This document shows positions 46,459 to 55,224 of a stretch of 64,000 nucleotides of DNA, piece after piece. The DNA lies in NCBI RefSeq assembly GCF_023973145.1, contig NZ_CP099546.1:682001-746000 (forward strand). Reading direction: 5' to 3'. The stretch comes from Natronosalvus vescus (GTDB taxonomy: Archaea; Halobacteriota; Halobacteria; Halobacteriales; Natrialbaceae). The notes under the pieces are model-generated. The model was not told the DNA's origin. It was given only the letters and a program-made list of their open reading frames with translations, and did not search any database. Both the position numbers and the translations under genes were made by a program. How positions within the stretch are numbered: the stretch's first letter is position 1; every line of letters begins with the position of its first letter.

Positions 46459-47880
46459 ATGACGCGAAGCAGGTCGTGGTCGTGGTCGTCGCTCCGGGAG
46501 CTCGGCCGTTACGATGCGCTCCTCCTGACGGCACTGATCTGGTTTCTCGCCAAGTTCCTCCGATACGCGTTCCCGCCCCTGTTCGGCCCCTTCCAGGAGA
46601 CCTACGGCGTCTCGAACACCGTCCTCGGGGCCGCGTTCACCGGCTTCATGCTGGTCTACGCCGCGATGCAGTTCCCCTCCGGCGTGCTTGCAGACCGCCT
46701 CGGGTCGGTGACGGTGATCACCGCGGGGGTCGTCCTCGCCTCGCTCGCGGCGCTCGTGCTGGTGGTCGACTCGCCGTTCGTCGTGCTCGTCCTCGCCATG
46801 CTCGTGATGGGGGCGGGGACGGGTGCCCACAAGACCGTGGCCGTCCGGTTGCTGGCTCGAGCCTACCCCGCACGAACCGGGCGAGCCCTCGGGTTCCTCG
46901 ACACTTTCGGCGCGTTCGGCGGCGTCGTCGCCCCGGCCGCGGTCGTCTTCGTCGCGGGGTTGACCCTGTTCGTCGGGACGGGATGGCGACTGCTCTTTTT
47001 CGGTGCCGGCGTAGTCGGCCTCGTGCTGGGTCTCGCTTTCCTCACTCGCGTCCCCAGGCGGTTGCCAGGGGAGGCCGTCGGGGCCCCCGTCAGTCGATCC
47101 GCATCCGTCGAGTCGGATTCGCCGCGTGACAACGGTGGCAACGGTGACAACGGTAACGCCGATGTAGACGGCGACTCGAGCCCCAGCGAAGCGGATATTA
47201 CTTCCGATTCGAACTCGAGCACCGCTGATCCCGGCTCGAACAGCACCGAAACCAGCCCGAGCCCCGGCCTCCGCCAGTACGCCGTGCTCTTTCGCGACTA
47301 CCGGTTCACGGTCTTCGTCCTCGCGACGATCTGTTTCTCGTTCACCTACAACGGCCTGGTCGCGTTCGCCCCGCTGTATTTGACCGACGAGGCGGGACTC
47401 GAGGCGACGACGGCGAACTTCCTATACAGCGCTCTGTTCGTCGTCAGCCTCGTTCAGCTCCTCACGGGCGAAGTCAGTGACCGCGTCGGGACGCTGCCGG
47501 TGATCGTCGCCGCGCTGGGGCTGGCGTCGGTGGCCATGATCGCCTTCGTCGCCCTGACGGGGCTCGGCTCGGCGCTCGTACTCGGCGCTGCACTCGTCGC
47601 CGTCGGACTCGGCTCCCACGGGTTCCGGCCGGTGCGGGGTGCCTACCTGATGGCCGCCGTTCCGGACTCGATCGCCGGCGGGAGTCTCGGCGTCGTTCGA
47701 ACGCTGCTGATGGGTGCCGGCGCGATTGCCCCTGCCATCGTTGGCTTCCTCTCCGAGACGGCCGGCTTCCGACCGGCGTTCTGGCTCCTCGCAGCGACCA
47801 TCTGTGTCGCGACCGTGCTCTGTGCGTACCTGCTCGCGACCGACGCGACGACGTTTCGGGGCTCGAGGGCGATGACGTAG
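46459..47880 (+). CDS. MFS transporter
   Basis: A 473-residue 12-helix secondary transporter. The family loop after helix 2 is visible as GVLADRLGSV (DRxG type), and a second copy in EVSDRVGTLPVI. The central cytoplasmic loop (about 210-270) is a Gly/Asn/Asp/Ser-rich insertion (for example DNGGNGDNGNADVDG). Substrate is unknown. The ATG at 46459 is preferred to a GTG at 46399. The upstream region has direct repeats that may be control sites. Confidence 0.9.
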   Translation: MTRSRSWSWSSLRELGRYDALLLTALIWFLAKFLRYAFPPLFGPFQETYGVSNTVLGAAFTGFMLVYAAMQFPSGVLADRLGSVTVITAGVVLASLAALVLVVDSPFVVLVLAMLVMGAGTGAHKTVAVRLLARAYPARTGRALGFLDTFGAFGGVVAPAAVVFVAGLTLFVGTGWRLLFFGAGVVGLVLGLAFLTRVPRRLPGEAVGAPVSRSASVESDSPRDNGGNGDNGNADVDGDSSPSEADITSDSNSSTADPGSNSTETSPSPGLRQYAVLFRDYRFTVFVLATICFSFTYNGLVAFAPLYLTDEAGLEATTANFLYSALFVVSLVQLLTGEVSDRVGTLPVIVAALGLASVAMIAFVALTGLGSALVLGAALVAVGLGSHGFRPVRGAYLMAAVPDSIAGGSLGVVRTLLMGAGAIAPAIVGFLSETAGFRPAFWLLAATICVATVLCAYLLATDATTFRGSRAMT

Positions 47881-47918
47881 GTATAGTCCTGCTGATATGT
47901 GGCTTCCGGTGGCGCCGA

Positions 47919-48695
47919 CTACATATACATCCGGTCGTTCGGAAAGTCCCGGCTGTGGAGGGATTGTTCCTCCTGCTGGAGCTCCTGTAACCGGTCGGCG
48001 AGCGTCTGATAGTATTGTTGCATCTCCTCGGACTGCCGCCGAAGTTCGCGTTCATCGACGCCGACGCCGTACAGTTCGCTCACCGCCTCGAGCAGTCTGA
48101 GCGTGGCGTCGAAATCGGCGCCCGGGGGGTGTGTTGGGGTGGTGAGTACGCCGACGGCGGGGGGATCGTCCTCGAGACTGCGCACGAGTAGTTCGGCGTT
48201 GACACCGTCGAGGACGCCGCCGGGAAGGGGATCGACGGTGGACGCGTGTTCCCCCTCGAAGTGGGCGGATCGGAAGTCGGGCGAGCCACTGTAGTAGACG
48301 CGGTGTTCCTCTTCTCGGTGCGGATAGGGGGCGCCGTGGACGATACCGATCTCTTCGACACTGGCGCTCCGTGCCCACTCGAGAACGGCAGCGGCAAACG
48401 TTTCGGCGGCCCAGACCGGGATGAATCGTTCGCTGATCAACACCGACAGGTCTGTGTCCACGATTCGCTCGAGTCGAATCGGATGGCGGGGCACGCCGTC
48501 GGCGATCGGAACGACGTCCGGAAGGCCGCGACTCTCTACTCGCCCGAGCGGTGTCGTCTCTCGATGCTCGAGCAGGTAATCGACCGTCGTGAGTCCTGCC
48601 GCTCCGATGTCGACCGTTCCGAGAAGGAGCGTTCGACCCGGTGTGGCGTCGACTCGAGTCTGCACCGTGAACGAGGGAGTTCCTTCCAGCGCCAT
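47919..48695 (-). CDS. PAC2-family proteasome assembly chaperone-like protein
   Basis: A 258-residue protein of the PAC2 (proteasome assembly chaperone 2) superfamily found in archaea; the start TPSFTVQTRVDATPGRTLLLGTVDIGAAGLTTVDYLLEH matches such members, with a C-terminal Gln-rich coiled coil (QSEEMQQYYQTLADRLQELQQEEQSLH). Its target is unproven in haloarchaea. The ATG at 48695 is chosen because the upstream extension to 48797 lacks similarity. It is divergent from the small zinc-ribbon gene at 48803, with only 107 bases between starts. Confidence 0.85.
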   Translation of the reverse strand: MALEGTPSFTVQTRVDATPGRTLLLGTVDIGAAGLTTVDYLLEHRETTPLGRVESRGLPDVVPIADGVPRHPIRLERIVDTDLSVLISERFIPVWAAETFAAAVLEWARSASVEEIGIVHGAPYPHREEEHRVYYSGSPDFRSAHFEGEHASTVDPLPGGVLDGVNAELLVRSLEDDPPAVGVLTTPTHPPGADFDATLRLLEAVSELYGVGVDERELRRQSEEMQQYYQTLADRLQELQQEEQSLHSRDFPNDRMYM

Positions 48696-48802
48696 ACGCG
48701 TGCTTCGACACAGAGAGATATAGTGGGGGAGGGTGTCTCGACGACCAGTGGGGTGAATAGCCGAAGTGAGTGGGCAGCCGAAAGACGAAGACGACAAAGT
48801 TC

Positions 48803-49042
48803 ATGGCGGTTCGCCCCAAGGTGCCGTCGATGCCACGCTGTCCGTCCTGTGATCGGCTCGTCATCCGAAACGAACTGTTCGAGTCCGCGTACGAGTGTCC
48901 CTTCAGCGACTGCGGGGCCCCGCTTCTCGGCCGAACGTCGTATCCGGTGTTCGGCCCTAACGACCACGACCACGACCACAGCCACGGACACGACGAGCAC
49001 GGAGACGTGTCCTCGAGCGAGCACGAGGAACTCACGCACTGA
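48803..49042 (+). CDS. Zinc-ribbon microprotein with His-rich tail
   Basis: A protein of 79 residues from the ATG at 48803 (or 70 from 48830). Four Cys form a zinc ribbon, CPSC near the start and CPFSDC about 20 residues later. A His/Asp-rich stretch follows (NDHDHDHSHGHDEHGD), able to bind Ni, Zn or Cu. The domain is ordered before the tail. Its divergent neighbour is the PAC2-like gene. It could be a metal chaperone or RNA-binding protein; function is not known. Confidence 0.68.
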   Translation: MAVRPKVPSMPRCPSCDRLVIRNELFESAYECPFSDCGAPLLGRTSYPVFGPNDHDHDHSHGHDEHGDVSSSEHEELTH

Positions 49043-49166
49043 CCGCGACCCGGTTCGTCGTGTTGCCGTCGCCCGTCTCTCGTTCGCCGTCCTCGTTCAC
49101 CGCCCCCGTTCGACGACACCCCACGTGACGACCAGACCTTTTTGCCTGCTCGGTGTACGACCCTCG

Positions 49167-50687
49167 ATGTCGAGCACACCGCCGAACGTCCTGTTCGTTC
49201 TGACCGACCAGGAACGCTACGACTGTACGGCTCCGAACGGACCACCTGTCGAGACGCCGGCGTTCGACCGTTTTTCGAGTGCGGGACTGCGCTTCTCACA
49301 GGCGTTCACCCCGATCAGCATCTGCACGAGCGCCCGTGCCTCGTTGCTCACCGGATTGTTCCCCCACGCTCACGGGATGTTGAACAACTCCCACGAGGCG
49401 GACGCCATTCAGCCGAACCTCCCACTGGATCTACCAACGTTTTCCGAACAGCTACGCAAAGCGGGGTACGACCTGACCTACACCGGCAAGTGGCACGTCG
49501 GCCGCGACCAGACGCCTGCCGATTTCGGCTTCGAGTACCTCGGCGGAAGCGACGTCCACCACGACGACATCGACTCCGACTTTCGGGACTACCGTCAGTC
49601 CCGGGGCACGCCCATCGATGAGACTGAACTCGAGGACGAGATATACACTCACGGCGATCCGGATACCGGGACGCTCGTCGCGGCGACGACGCCAATCGAG
49701 GTCGAGGACACCCGGGCGTACTTTCTCGCTGAACGAACGATCGAGGCACTCGAGGCTCACGCGAACGGCCGTGGGGGCACCTCGAACGGTCGCGGGGATG
49801 GCTCGAACGACCGCGACGGCACCTCGAACGCAGCCCATTCGACCCCCTTCTTCCACCGGGCGGACTTCTACGGCCCCCACCATCCCTACGTCGTCCCCGA
49901 ACCCTACGCCTCGATGTACGACCCTGACGACCTCGAGCCGTGGGCCAGCTACGCCGAAACCTACGCGGGAAAACCCGCCGTCCACGAGCAGTTCCTGCAC
50001 TACCGGGGCGTCGACGGGTTCGACTGGGAGATGTGGGCCGAGGCCGTCGCCAAGTACTTCGGCTTCGTATCCCTCATCGACGACCAGTTTGGACGCATCC
50101 TCGAGACGCTCGAGCGCCTCGGTTTGGCGGAGTCGACGGTCGTCGTCCACGCGTCCGATCACGGCGACTTCACGGGCGCCCATCGCCAGTTCAACAAGGG
50201 GCCGCTGATGTACGACGACACCTATCACATCCCGTTGCAGGTACGTTGGCCCGGGGTCACCGAGGCGGGATCGACCTGTGAGGCACCCGCCCACCTCCAC
50301 GACCTGGCGGCGACGTTTCTCGAGATCGCCGGAGAAGCCGTCCCGGAGTCGTTTCACGCCCGTAGCCTCGTCCCGCTCCTCGAGGGAAACGTCCCCGCCT
50401 CCTGGCCTGACTCGATTTTCGCGCAGTACCACGGCGAGGAGTTCGGCCTCTACTCCCAGCGGATGGTTCGCACTCGCTCACACAAGTTCGTCTACAACGG
50501 CCCGGATCGAAACGAGCTGTACGACCTCGAGGCCGATCCGGCAGAACTGCAGAACCTGATTGACCACCCCGACTACGCTGACGTGCGGGCGGCGATGGCC
50601 GACCGCCTTCGCGACTGGATGATCGAAACCGAGGATCCAAACCGGAAATGGGTACCAGAGACGCTCTCGTCAGCTATCCACGAGTGA
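49167..50687 (+). CDS. Sulfatase, Cys-type (formylglycine)
   Basis: A 506-residue enzyme of the alkaline phosphatase superfamily. The nucleophile Cys53 is in ICTSARASLLTG (C-x-x-x-R), the motif converted to formylglycine in type I sulfatases. Metal ligands include Asp14 (NVLFVLTDQ) and the DHG in HASDHGDFTGAH. The C-terminal part (RTRSHKFVYNGPDRNELYDLEADPAEL) is typical. A Gly/Asn/Ser-rich insertion (about residues 198-225) interrupts the fold. It probably cleaves a sulfate ester, or a phosphonate or choline sulfate; the maturing formylglycine enzyme is not in the window. ATG 49167 follows a CCTTTTTG box. It converges on the Thr-type gene. Confidence 0.92.
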   Translation: MSSTPPNVLFVLTDQERYDCTAPNGPPVETPAFDRFSSAGLRFSQAFTPISICTSARASLLTGLFPHAHGMLNNSHEADAIQPNLPLDLPTFSEQLRKAGYDLTYTGKWHVGRDQTPADFGFEYLGGSDVHHDDIDSDFRDYRQSRGTPIDETELEDEIYTHGDPDTGTLVAATTPIEVEDTRAYFLAERTIEALEAHANGRGGTSNGRGDGSNDRDGTSNAAHSTPFFHRADFYGPHHPYVVPEPYASMYDPDDLEPWASYAETYAGKPAVHEQFLHYRGVDGFDWEMWAEAVAKYFGFVSLIDDQFGRILETLERLGLAESTVVVHASDHGDFTGAHRQFNKGPLMYDDTYHIPLQVRWPGVTEAGSTCEAPAHLHDLAATFLEIAGEAVPESFHARSLVPLLEGNVPASWPDSIFAQYHGEEFGLYSQRMVRTRSHKFVYNGPDRNELYDLEADPAELQNLIDHPDYADVRAAMADRLRDWMIETEDPNRKWVPETLSSAIHE

Positions 50688-50749
50688 ACTCGTGCTCGTG
50701 GGCTTTCGTCTTGTCCCTGTGTGACCCCCGCGAGCACCCCGACCCCCTG

Positions 50750-52270
50750 TCAGAGGTACCCGAGATCTGCCAGCCGCTCTTTCGTTCCCTCCCGCATCTC
50801 GGGCGGGGACTTGGCCGTCGCTGGGCTGTTGACGCCCTCCAGTCCATCGAAGTGGGACTCGAGTTGGCGTCGAAGTCGGTCGGCTTTCTCCGGTCGCTTT
50901 GTGGCGATATTCGTCGCTTCGGTCGGATCGCGCTCGAGGTCGTGTAACCGTTCGAAACCACCGTCGCCGCGGACGTACTTGTAGCGGTCGGTGCGAATCG
51001 ACTGCAGCCGCCGATCGTAGGTGTACACGTGCTCCGGCAGCGTTCCGAACCGATCCTCGAGGCGTTCGATCGACGGCTGTGGCGAGACGTACTCGGCGTA
51101 GACGGCCTCGCGTTCTCGTTTTCGTTCTCGCTGGCTCCGATCGGCCGTCACCAGTGACCGGCCGTCACTCTGGGACTCGAATGCTGGATCGTCGATCCCG
51201 ACGGCCTCGAGCAGCGTGTTCGGAAGGTCGAGCAACTGCACCAGATCCGTGCGCGTTCCCCCGCCGGTGAACGGCCCGCCGTGGATCAGGAGGGGGACGT
51301 GCAACACGGTATCGTAGAGGTTGTACTGGTGACCGAAAAACCCGTGATCGCCGATGTTTTCGCCGTGATCCCCGCAGACGACCAGCAACGTGTCCTCCCA
51401 GAGACCGGCGTTTTCGAGCCCGGAACTGAGGCGGGCGAGCTGGCTGTCGACGTAGGCGAGTTCGGCGCGGTAGAGCCCGTGAAGGGCCGCAAACTCTGAC
51501 TCCGTCAACTCGTAGTCTTCGCAGTCGAACGCGCGCGGATCCTGTCTGATCGCCATCGCCTCCTCGACGTCCCAGTCGTCGGGGAGAAAGTGCTCGGCGA
51601 ACTCGCTGGGCGGGTCGTACGCAATGTGGGGTTCGATGTAGTTACAGAACAGAAAAAACGGACGGTCGTCCGACCGCTTGTGGAGCCAGTCGACCATCCA
51701 GTCCGTCGAACGGTCGGCCCCATCGTCTCCGGTCGGCTGGAGCACCTCGCTGTAGAGGACGTTCGCCAGGTTGATCAGCGGATTGCCGTCGAACAGTCGA
51801 CCCCGCGTGGCCTCGAGTTTTTCCCGGAGATCCTCACCCCGGACGACGGTTCCCATGTCGACGTCCGACTGAATGTACTGCCAGCCCCGTCGGAGGTCGT
51901 CGAAGCCCCGGTCGAAGCCGAACTCGTCGGTGATCCAGGTGTTGTTCGTGACACCGACCGTTTCGTACCCGGCGTCCAGAAACGCTTCCGGCAACGTCCG
52001 CAGGCTCGAGTCGAGGTAGGTGTGGCCGCCGTGGGTACCGTGTTCGGCGGTGTACGTGCCCGTGAACATGGCCGCGTGTGATGGCACCGTCCAGGGGGCG
52101 GTCGCGAACGCGCGTTCGAACGTCGTGCCCGCCTCGCCGAGCCGAGCGAGCGTCGGCATCGTCTCCCGTGAGACGCTCGCCTTTCGGGCCGTATCGAGGA
52201 CGACGAACACGACGTTCGGGGCCGTTTGATGGGTCTGTACATCACGTCCGTTGGACTCGCCCGCAGACAT
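50750..52270 (-). CDS. Alkaline phosphatase-superfamily (sulfatase-like) enzyme with Thr nucleophile position
   Basis: A 506-residue sulfatase-like enzyme. NVVFVVLDTARK gives metal ligand Asp26, and VVCGDHGENIGDHG the later metal site. The nucleophile motif is WTVPSHAAMFTG: aligned on PS-x-xxxxTG, the Cys of sulfatases is Thr61, and Arg is His65. Thr is the nucleophile in phosphoglycerol and phosphoethanolamine transferases (LtaS type) of this superfamily, so a phosphate-transfer or phosphodiesterase role is more likely than sulfate hydrolysis. Start at ATG 52270. It ends 62 bases from the Cys-type gene, converging. Confidence 0.88.
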   Translation of the reverse strand: MSAGESNGRDVQTHQTAPNVVFVVLDTARKASVSRETMPTLARLGEAGTTFERAFATAPWTVPSHAAMFTGTYTAEHGTHGGHTYLDSSLRTLPEAFLDAGYETVGVTNNTWITDEFGFDRGFDDLRRGWQYIQSDVDMGTVVRGEDLREKLEATRGRLFDGNPLINLANVLYSEVLQPTGDDGADRSTDWMVDWLHKRSDDRPFFLFCNYIEPHIAYDPPSEFAEHFLPDDWDVEEAMAIRQDPRAFDCEDYELTESEFAALHGLYRAELAYVDSQLARLSSGLENAGLWEDTLLVVCGDHGENIGDHGFFGHQYNLYDTVLHVPLLIHGGPFTGGGTRTDLVQLLDLPNTLLEAVGIDDPAFESQSDGRSLVTADRSQRERKREREAVYAEYVSPQPSIERLEDRFGTLPEHVYTYDRRLQSIRTDRYKYVRGDGGFERLHDLERDPTEATNIATKRPEKADRLRRQLESHFDGLEGVNSPATAKSPPEMREGTKERLADLGYL

Positions 52271-52390
52271 ACCATCCCTTCCACCACATGCGGGGAAGGC
52301 CATCGGGCCGGCGTATGCAGGGCCTACATTCGTCGAGGTACGGCCTCGAGACCGACGAATTCAACACTGAACGGCGTCACCTCCCACGTA

Positions 52391-53236
52391 ATGCGGGCCT
52401 ATCGCCTCGCCTACGACGGGACGGACTACTTCGGCTTTCAGCGTCAGCCCAACGTTCCGACCGTCGAGGACAAGGTGTTCGACGCTCTGCGAAATCTCGA
52501 TGTGCTGGCCACTGACGCCAGGAAACCGGCGGGGTACGCCGCCGCAGGCCGAACTGACGCCGGTGTCTCCGCGCTCGCCCAGACGATCGCGTTCGAGGCG
52601 CCCGACTGGCTCTCCCCCCGTGCGTTCAACTCGGCACTCTCGGCCGATATACGGGCATGGGCCAGCGCTGAGGCCCCGGCGGACTTTCACGCGACCCACC
52701 ACGCAACACGCCGGACGTACTCCTACCACCTCTACGCGCCTCGAGACCGGGATTCGCCACCGTCGGCGGTCGCGGGCGCACGACCCGTTGACGACGACCG
52801 TGTCCACGCCGCCCTCGAGGCGCTCTCGGGCACTCACGACGTCGCGAACCTGACGCCTGACGACGAGGGAACCCGGCGCACGCTCACGCTCGAGGCCGAA
52901 CGCGACGGTTCGTTTCTCGAGATCACGGTCAGTGCACCCGGATTCGCCCGCGAACTCGTTCGACGACTGGTCGCACTGGTTCACGCGGTCGCCACCGGGG
53001 CGGAACCCCTCGCGAAGATCGATCGAGTGCTCGACCCGGAGCCACTTCCCGGCCACGAGGGGATTGCGCCCGCCCCGCCGGAGCCGCTGGTGCTCACCGA
53101 TGTAACGTACCCAGTACTCACATTCGAGCGGGACACGGAAGCCGCTCGACGGACGCACGAGATTTTCGAGCGACTACGTCTCGAGCGAACGACGGGGGCT
53201 CGAGTTGCAAAGCAACTGTGTCAGGGGCTCGAGTGA
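52391..53236 (+). CDS. truA: tRNA pseudouridine synthase A
   Basis: A 281-residue enzyme that converts uridines 38-40 of tRNA anticodon arms to pseudouridine. The catalytic Asp56 is in AAGRTDAGVSALAQ. The start MRAYRLAYDGTDYFGFQ is the canonical TruA N-terminus. Another motif ARELVRRLVALVHAV is the C-terminal RNA-binding helix. ATG 52391 is used; an open frame reaches upstream to 52226 without similarity. It starts 121 bases after the Thr-type gene start, divergent. Confidence 0.95.
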   Translation: MRAYRLAYDGTDYFGFQRQPNVPTVEDKVFDALRNLDVLATDARKPAGYAAAGRTDAGVSALAQTIAFEAPDWLSPRAFNSALSADIRAWASAEAPADFHATHHATRRTYSYHLYAPRDRDSPPSAVAGARPVDDDRVHAALEALSGTHDVANLTPDDEGTRRTLTLEAERDGSFLEITVSAPGFARELVRRLVALVHAVATGAEPLAKIDRVLDPEPLPGHEGIAPAPPEPLVLTDVTYPVLTFERDTEAARRTHEIFERLRLERTTGARVAKQLCQGLE

Positions 53237-53736
53237 ACTGGCCGTGCTGGTCAACGGGCCCGCTTTGAGACTCACAAATCTGGGATTCGTTCGAGACTAG
53301 AGCATTTGAAACACCATCGATTGGATGGTGTTCGGTAGATTCGACGACCGCCCAAACGGATCGAGTGGTTTCCGATTCGTGATACGTAGTTTCGGTGCGA
53401 GATCAATAGGAATCGACGATTTCCCTCGCAATCGGCTTCATTGTCGACAAATCCCTTGCTGTAATGGCTATGTGCGATATTTAGGGCTATATATCACTAT
53501 GTTACAGTATGTGTGGCTATTTTTTCAGTATCGTACGTGTCTCTGATATTCAAATTAATTAATGACGTCTCTGCAACTGTGGTGGATGCATGGATCAACC
53601 AACCACGTACCGTATCCGCCGTGAAGAAGGATTTATCGGGCAGGTACATCCCCTCCACGAGTCACCACCTGGAACTGCCATTCAGTTCACCGAAGACGTG
53701 CCGTCGTCTTTCCATGGACGGTCGTAACGCCAGCCC
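53237..53736. other. 500-base intergenic region, partly A/T-rich, with a hairpin and a short frame
   Basis: A perfect 9-base stem AACACCATC/GATGGTGTT with 5-base loop is at 53310-53332. From about 53440 to 53590 the sequence is A/T-rich and has TATA-like runs. A 45-codon frame (53590-53727, MDQPTTYRIRREEGFIGQ... to HGRS) ends 9 bases before the next gene; it has no recognised homologue. No larger gene is visible. It may be a promoter region or a decayed insertion. Confidence 0.45.
53310..53332. terminator. Stem-loop downstream of truA
   Basis: AACACCATC and its complement, loop GATTG, 74 bases after the truA stop. Archaeal terminators are usually T runs, which are absent here, so a terminator role is uncertain and an RNA element is possible. 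Confidence 0.35.
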
Positions 53737-54981
53737 ATGCTCTCTGAACCCTGGATCTCCTGGCTTCCGCCGAACGTCCTGAAACTCCTCGTGGCCGTTG
53801 CCCTGGGCATGTTTCTCGGTCTCGAGCGCGAGTGGTCCGAGAAGGACGCCGGTATTCGAACGTTCGCGCTGATCACGCTCGCCGGAGCGGTGTTCACGAT
53901 ACTCGAGACGCCTGCACTGTTGATCATCGCCGGAGTCCTCGTCCTCGCCCAGGGAATATTACTCGGGATTCGCGGCGTCTATCGGGACGAATCCGGTCTC
54001 TCGTTGACGACATCGATCAGCATGATCGTCGCCTTTGGCGTCGGCATCCTCGTCGCCTCCGGCCACTTCATCGAGGGTGTCATCGTCGCCCTGTTGTCGT
54101 CGATGCTGTTGGTACTGCGCCGGGAACTCCACGGATTCGCTCAGGATCTCTCGAAGGAGGAGGTTCGAAGCGCCAGCGAACTCGCCATTCTGGCGTTCGT
54201 GGTGTACCCGCTACTCCCCGACGAACAGCTCGGGCCCTGGAACGCGATCAATCCGCGGGTCGTCTGGCTGCTCGTCATCGCGATGAGCGCCATCGGCTTC
54301 GTCAACTACATCATCATCCAGAAGTACGGGACTCGAGGCATCGGCGTCAGCGGGTTCGTCGGCGGCCTCGTCAACTCGACGGCCGTCGTCGGCGAAATCG
54401 CGACCCGGTCGCGCCGAAACGAAACGTTCGCCGGGCTCGCCGTCAGCGGCATCCTGCTCGCCGACGCTGCGATGGCATTTCGCAACACCCTCATCATCCT
54501 CTTTTTCCTCCCGGAACTGGCCCTCGTCATCGGGGCACCGTTGCTCGCGATCACGATCGCTGGAATCGCCCTCTCGATCGTCCAGGGTAACTGGGACGTG
54601 GAGTTCACGGCCGAACTCGACTCCCCATTCAGCCTCCAGAGCGCCCTCAAATTCGGCACGCTCTTTCTGTTCGTCCTCGTGCTCTCTGCGGCCGCCCAGG
54701 CGACGTTTGGCTCCACCGGCTTCTTCGTCACTGCCTTCTTTAGCGGGCTGATCTCGAGTGGCTCCGTCGCGACGACGGCAGTCGTTCTCGTCGGCTCCGG
54801 GCAGCTGTCGGTCACCGACGCCGCGCTGGGCGTCGTCGTCGCCACCTCCGCGAGTATTCTCGTCAAAATCGGGTTTGCGGCGACCGTCGACCGATCGCTG
54901 ATCAAGCCGGTGGGGGCCGCGAGCCTGGTACTTATCGCCACCGGGACGGTTGCGACCATCGTGCCGTTTTTGGTGGCGTGA
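53737..54981 (+). CDS. MgtC/SapB and DUF4010 membrane protein
   Basis: A 414-residue protein with about 12 hydrophobic helices. The N-terminal part (LLVAVALGMFLGLEREWSEK ... GIRTFALITLAGAVFTIL) matches the MgtC/SapB family; the rest is the DUF4010 region (VYPLLPDEQLGPWNAINPRVVW, GGLVNSTAVVGEIATRSR). Relatives occur in bacteria and archaea with unknown transport roles; MgtC itself modulates the F1Fo ATPase or Mg2+ stress in pathogens. Start ATG 53737 is used. Confidence 0.87.
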   Translation: MLSEPWISWLPPNVLKLLVAVALGMFLGLEREWSEKDAGIRTFALITLAGAVFTILETPALLIIAGVLVLAQGILLGIRGVYRDESGLSLTTSISMIVAFGVGILVASGHFIEGVIVALLSSMLLVLRRELHGFAQDLSKEEVRSASELAILAFVVYPLLPDEQLGPWNAINPRVVWLLVIAMSAIGFVNYIIIQKYGTRGIGVSGFVGGLVNSTAVVGEIATRSRRNETFAGLAVSGILLADAAMAFRNTLIILFFLPELALVIGAPLLAITIAGIALSIVQGNWDVEFTAELDSPFSLQSALKFGTLFLFVLVLSAAAQATFGSTGFFVTAFFSGLISSGSVATTAVVLVGSGQLSVTDAALGVVVATSASILVKIGFAATVDRSLIKPVGAASLVLIATGTVATIVPFLVA

Positions 54982-55224
54982 GCGCTCGAGGCTAGATCGT
55001 GCTGCGTTCTGGAACCCGGAATGTCCGACGGTTACTCGAGTCCCGCCCCCTTCGGGGACTGGCCCGATCGTTCGTCCAATTCGTCGAGACCGTTGGTGAC
55101 CGGAACCCTCACCGATACGCGAGCGACCAGGAACGGTGAGGGTTCACTCGAGTGAGAGGGGGCGAAGGTTTCCGAAAGTCTGACCTTTTTCCGTGGCAGT
55201 CGTGAACGCCGAATCCGTTGTGCC

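Noticed and set aside
48246-49166. Long upstream extension of the Cys-type sulfatase frame
   Set aside because: It is antisense to the PAC2-like gene and overlaps the zinc-ribbon gene; sulfatase similarity starts only at the ATG at 49167.
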